Below, one piece after another: positions 62,266 to 64,000 of a DNA stretch of 64,000 nt. The stretch comes from Acrocarpospora macrocephala (lineage in GTDB: Bacteria > Actinomycetota > Actinomycetes > Streptosporangiales > Streptosporangiaceae). Under the pieces are notes generated by a model. That model was not told the DNA's origin, made no database searches, and worked only from the letters and a program-made list of their open reading frames with translations. Location: positions 1 to 64,000 of the forward strand of contig NZ_BLAE01000005.1 of NCBI RefSeq assembly GCF_009687865.1, read 5' to 3'. A program made the translations under genes and the position numbers. The stretch's first letter is position 1; each line of letters starts with the position of its first letter.

Positions 62266-62335
62266 GCCCAGATCGTAGGACGAGGCCGCTAGCACGGAAC
62301 ATCCGAGCCAGCACGGAGCCGCGAACACCAGCGGT

Positions 62336-63013
62336 CTAGTCTGTGGCGTGCTTCGCGGTGCGTAGCGCCAGTACGGCGATGAGCACCAGCGGCACATCCT
62401 GGGTGACGATGTCGAACAGTCCCAGTTCGAGGCTGAACGGTGCGAAAGGCAGCGCCAGGCCCCCGACGAGCCCGATCACGGGCAGCACCAGCAGCCAGCG
62501 TGGCACCGCGCGAGCGAGCCAGAGCGCGGCCAGCAGGACGAGGACGCCGAGCGAGGTGACGGCCAGGCCGCCGAAGATCCCGATCTGGGACAGTTCGGCA
62601 TGGTCGGTGATGTAGGTCAACAGTTTCTCGCCCTGCTCACCTGACAGGGCCGCCGTGTTCAGCACGTACCCGTAGGTGACTCCCTCGGCGGCGATGCCCT
62701 GCCCGAAGAAGATGATGCCGGTGACCGTTACGGCGCCGCCCACGGCCGCGACCACGGAACCGCGCGCGCGGCACAGGGCATAAGCGAGCACGGGAAACGA
62801 GGCGAAGGCCAGGAGCGCTCCGGGTGCGCCCACGAAGATGTGCATCGCCCACCACTGTTCGCGGATGGGCGAGAGGTTCTCGTAATCCAGCATGGCGAGG
62901 CTCGGATGCCAGAGCGAGAACACGGTACGGAGCACCATGCCGACGATGAATAAGACGAAGGTCACGTACAGGCCGGGTGCGACCCGCACGCGGGCGGGGG
63001 ATGTAGTCGTCAT
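62336..63013 (-). CDS. Multi-pass membrane protein of unknown function
   Basis: 225 aa with about six hydrophobic helices (for example APGLYVTFVLFIVGMVLRTV, APGALLAFASFPVLAYALC, VPRWLLVLPVIGLVGGLALP). No transporter signature or catalytic motif is recognised. It lies 70 bases upstream of the sensor kinase on the same strand and could be cotranscribed with it, which would make it a candidate accessory or target of the two-component system. Confidence 0.7.
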   Translation of the reverse strand: MTTTSPARVRVAPGLYVTFVLFIVGMVLRTVFSLWHPSLAMLDYENLSPIREQWWAMHIFVGAPGALLAFASFPVLAYALCRARGSVVAAVGGAVTVTGIIFFGQGIAAEGVTYGYVLNTAALSGEQGEKLLTYITDHAELSQIGIFGGLAVTSLGVLVLLAALWLARAVPRWLLVLPVIGLVGGLALPFAPFSLELGLFDIVTQDVPLVLIAVLALRTAKHATD

Positions 63014-63263
63014 ATCTCGACACTAGGAAGATCCGCCCGTCGTCACATCGGTGCCAGCTCTTCGGTTCTTTCCGTACTGGCCCGCTTCACGAAGTCCGCG
63101 AGGCGTTCACATGAGACGGCCGTCGATGCGCTACCCAATCGCTACAAACATTCGCCGGGTCCGATCGACCGCGGATCCGGCGAAGGTTCTACCACTGCGG
63201 GCCGCTGTACGACCGATATACGCCGCTTGTACCTGACGACGAGAACCTCGGTGGTGAACAGCG

Positions 63264-63277
63264 CGGCAGGCCTGCCG
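63264..63277. repeat. Short perfect palindrome upstream of secreted protein gene
   Basis: CGGCAGGCCTGCCG is a perfect 14-base palindrome 30 bases before the GTG at 63308. It is GC-rich and may be fortuitous, or an operator. Confidence 0.25.
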
Positions 63278-63307
63278 TGATCTCGATCAGCAAAGGGGAC
63301 ACTTTCC

Positions 63308-63658
63308 GTGAACTCGCTCCTCAAGAAGATGGCCGCGGTCGGCGCCGCGGCGTTCACCGCCCTGGTCGTCACGGCCGGACCGGCGTCCGCCGCCAGTGCC
63401 TGGTGCCGCATCGTGGTCTCTTCCTGCTCGACAGGCGCCATCCCGCCCAGCAGCGACCACAAGATCTACGTCGAGGCTCGCGGGAACCACATCTGCGCCG
63501 GCGGCTGGAAGGTGTACGACACCGGGAACGGCGCTCTGGTCGGGTCGGGCGTGGTGCCCTACGGCCAGGTCGTCAGGGCGACGATCCCCGGGCTCTACGG
63601 CCGGTACTACCTCAAGATCAACGGGTGTCTCGGCCACACGGGGACGATCAGCAACTAA
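63308..63658 (+). CDS. Small secreted cysteine-containing protein
   Basis: 116 aa with a classical Sec signal peptide (MNSLLKKMAAVGAAAFTALV, cleavage near ASA at residue 28). The mature part of about 88 residues has four cysteines (33, 40, 63, 107), compatible with two disulfides, and is rich in Gly/Tyr/Val (KIYVEARGNHICAGGWKVYD, GLYGRYYLKINGCLG), suggesting a small beta-sandwich. GTG 63308 has AAGGGG upstream. No family recognised; a surface, toxin-like or inhibitor role is speculative. Confidence 0.75.
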   Translation: MNSLLKKMAAVGAAAFTALVVTAGPASAASAWCRIVVSSCSTGAIPPSSDHKIYVEARGNHICAGGWKVYDTGNGALVGSGVVPYGQVVRATIPGLYGRYYLKINGCLGHTGTISN

Positions 63659-64000
63659 GCGTCCTTCGGCGCGGGAGTAGTGGCCCCAGGACCACCCCCT
63701 GGGGCCACTACCTGCGAAAGCCGTACCACGTCCCGGGGCGCGTCGGCGACGGCGCGTTCGCGGGCGTAGAGGCGGACGAGATCGTGAAAACGGTAGCGGG
63801 TGGTGCCCGTGTCGTCCTTGCCGGCGACTTCGAGAAGGTGGGCGCCGACCAGTTCCCGCAGCAGCGTGGTCGCCGACTCCGCGTCGACGCCCAGCAGCGC
63901 CGCGCCCAGGCCGGCCGGGAAGTCGGGCGCCTCCAGCAGGCCGAGCCCGCGGAACAGCGCCGCCGCGGGGGCGGTCAGGGTGGCGTAGGTGACCGCGAAG
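63655..64000 (-). CDS. AfsR/NB-ARC-type regulator, partial (right edge cuts it)
   Basis: About 115 codons of the C-terminal part of a regulator entering from the right edge: FAVTYATLTAPAAALFRGLG, a winged-helix region, then YRFHDLVRLYARERA, the hallmark after the NB-ARC ATPase in AfsR/SARP-type proteins. The gene stops about 25 residues later, so the TPR domain normally following is missing; it is a short form or a truncation. Its stop codon abuts that of the convergent secreted protein gene. Confidence 0.8.
   Translation of the reverse strand, partial: FAVTYATLTAPAAALFRGLGLLEAPDFPAGLGAALLGVDAESATTLLRELVGAHLLEVAGKDDTGTTRYRFHDLVRLYARERAVADAPRDVVRLSQVVAPGGGPGATTPAPKDA
63678..63710. terminator. 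Strong hairpin between convergent genes
   Basis: TAGTGGCCCCAGG and CCTGGGGCCACTA pair perfectly over 13 bases with a 7-base loop. It lies 20 bases after the stop of the secreted protein gene, within the last codons of the convergent regulator. There is no T-run, as is common in high-GC actinomycetes, so a rho-independent-like bidirectional terminator is plausible. Confidence 0.7.

Overview
The window is about 70% GC throughout, with frequent GTG and some TTG starts, long chains of genes overlapping by four bases (ATGA or GTGA), FadR-type GntR regulators, F420-type (LLM) oxidoreductase, FadE-like acyl-CoA dehydrogenase pairs, a SARP/BTAD regulator and a MalT-like LuxR regulator. Together these point to the chromosome of a filamentous actinomycete (Streptosporangiales or a relative is my inference). 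No rRNA, tRNA or CRISPR array was seen.

Region 1 (1-6261): the 3' part of an IS110-family transposase at the left edge, a FAD amine-oxidase-like gene, then a leftward coupled operon: GntR regulator, crotonase-fold protein, class III CoA-transferase, LLM oxidoreductase. Region 2 (6351-22003): a rightward acyl-CoA operon: CoA ligase, crotonase, a complete LivKHMFG-type ABC importer, a second CoA ligase, an SDR, two large/small acyl-CoA dehydrogenase pairs and a ThDP-dependent enzyme. It reads as uptake, CoA activation and stepwise oxidation of an unusual carboxylic acid, without a visible thiolase. Region 3 (22008-28254): a LAL-type LuxR regulator, a DUF4242 protein, a SARP-like regulator, a FAD oxidoreductase and a decayed histidine kinase.

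Region 4 (28373-56956) is a large catabolic island. It holds a FadR-type regulator, class II aldolase-family protein, MFS exporter, beta-hydroxyacid dehydrogenase, cupin, an ABC importer with two tandem paralogous binding proteins and a fused permease, and a second MFS. A leftward six-gene operon follows (bicupin, bicupin, a TRIP13/Pch2-like AAA+ ATPase, ThDP enzyme, aldehyde dehydrogenase, ThDP enzyme). Then come a [2Fe-2S] ferredoxin and its reductase, LigJ-like 4-oxalomesaconate hydratase, LigK-like aldolase, zinc alcohol dehydrogenase, a 4,5-dihydroxyphthalate decarboxylase-like protein, an RpiB-like isomerase, a hydrolase, a PanB-like enzyme, an unknown protein and a phthalate-dioxygenase-like Rieske oxygenase. 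Gene content suggests breakdown of a (poly)carboxylated or methoxylated aromatic acid ending in pyruvate and oxaloacetate. Related operator-like sequences (TGGTnnnACCA core) lie in front of most transcription units of this island, consistent with one regulon under the local GntR protein.

Region 5 (57298-64000): a TetR remnant, a HEAT-repeat protein, a NarL-type two-component system, a membrane protein, a small secreted cysteine-containing protein and the end of an AfsR-type regulator cut by the right edge.

The most unusual item is the TRIP13/Pch2-clade AAA+ ATPase locked by overlapping codons into a metabolic operon with cupins and ThDP enzymes, with no HORMA or CBASS genes nearby.
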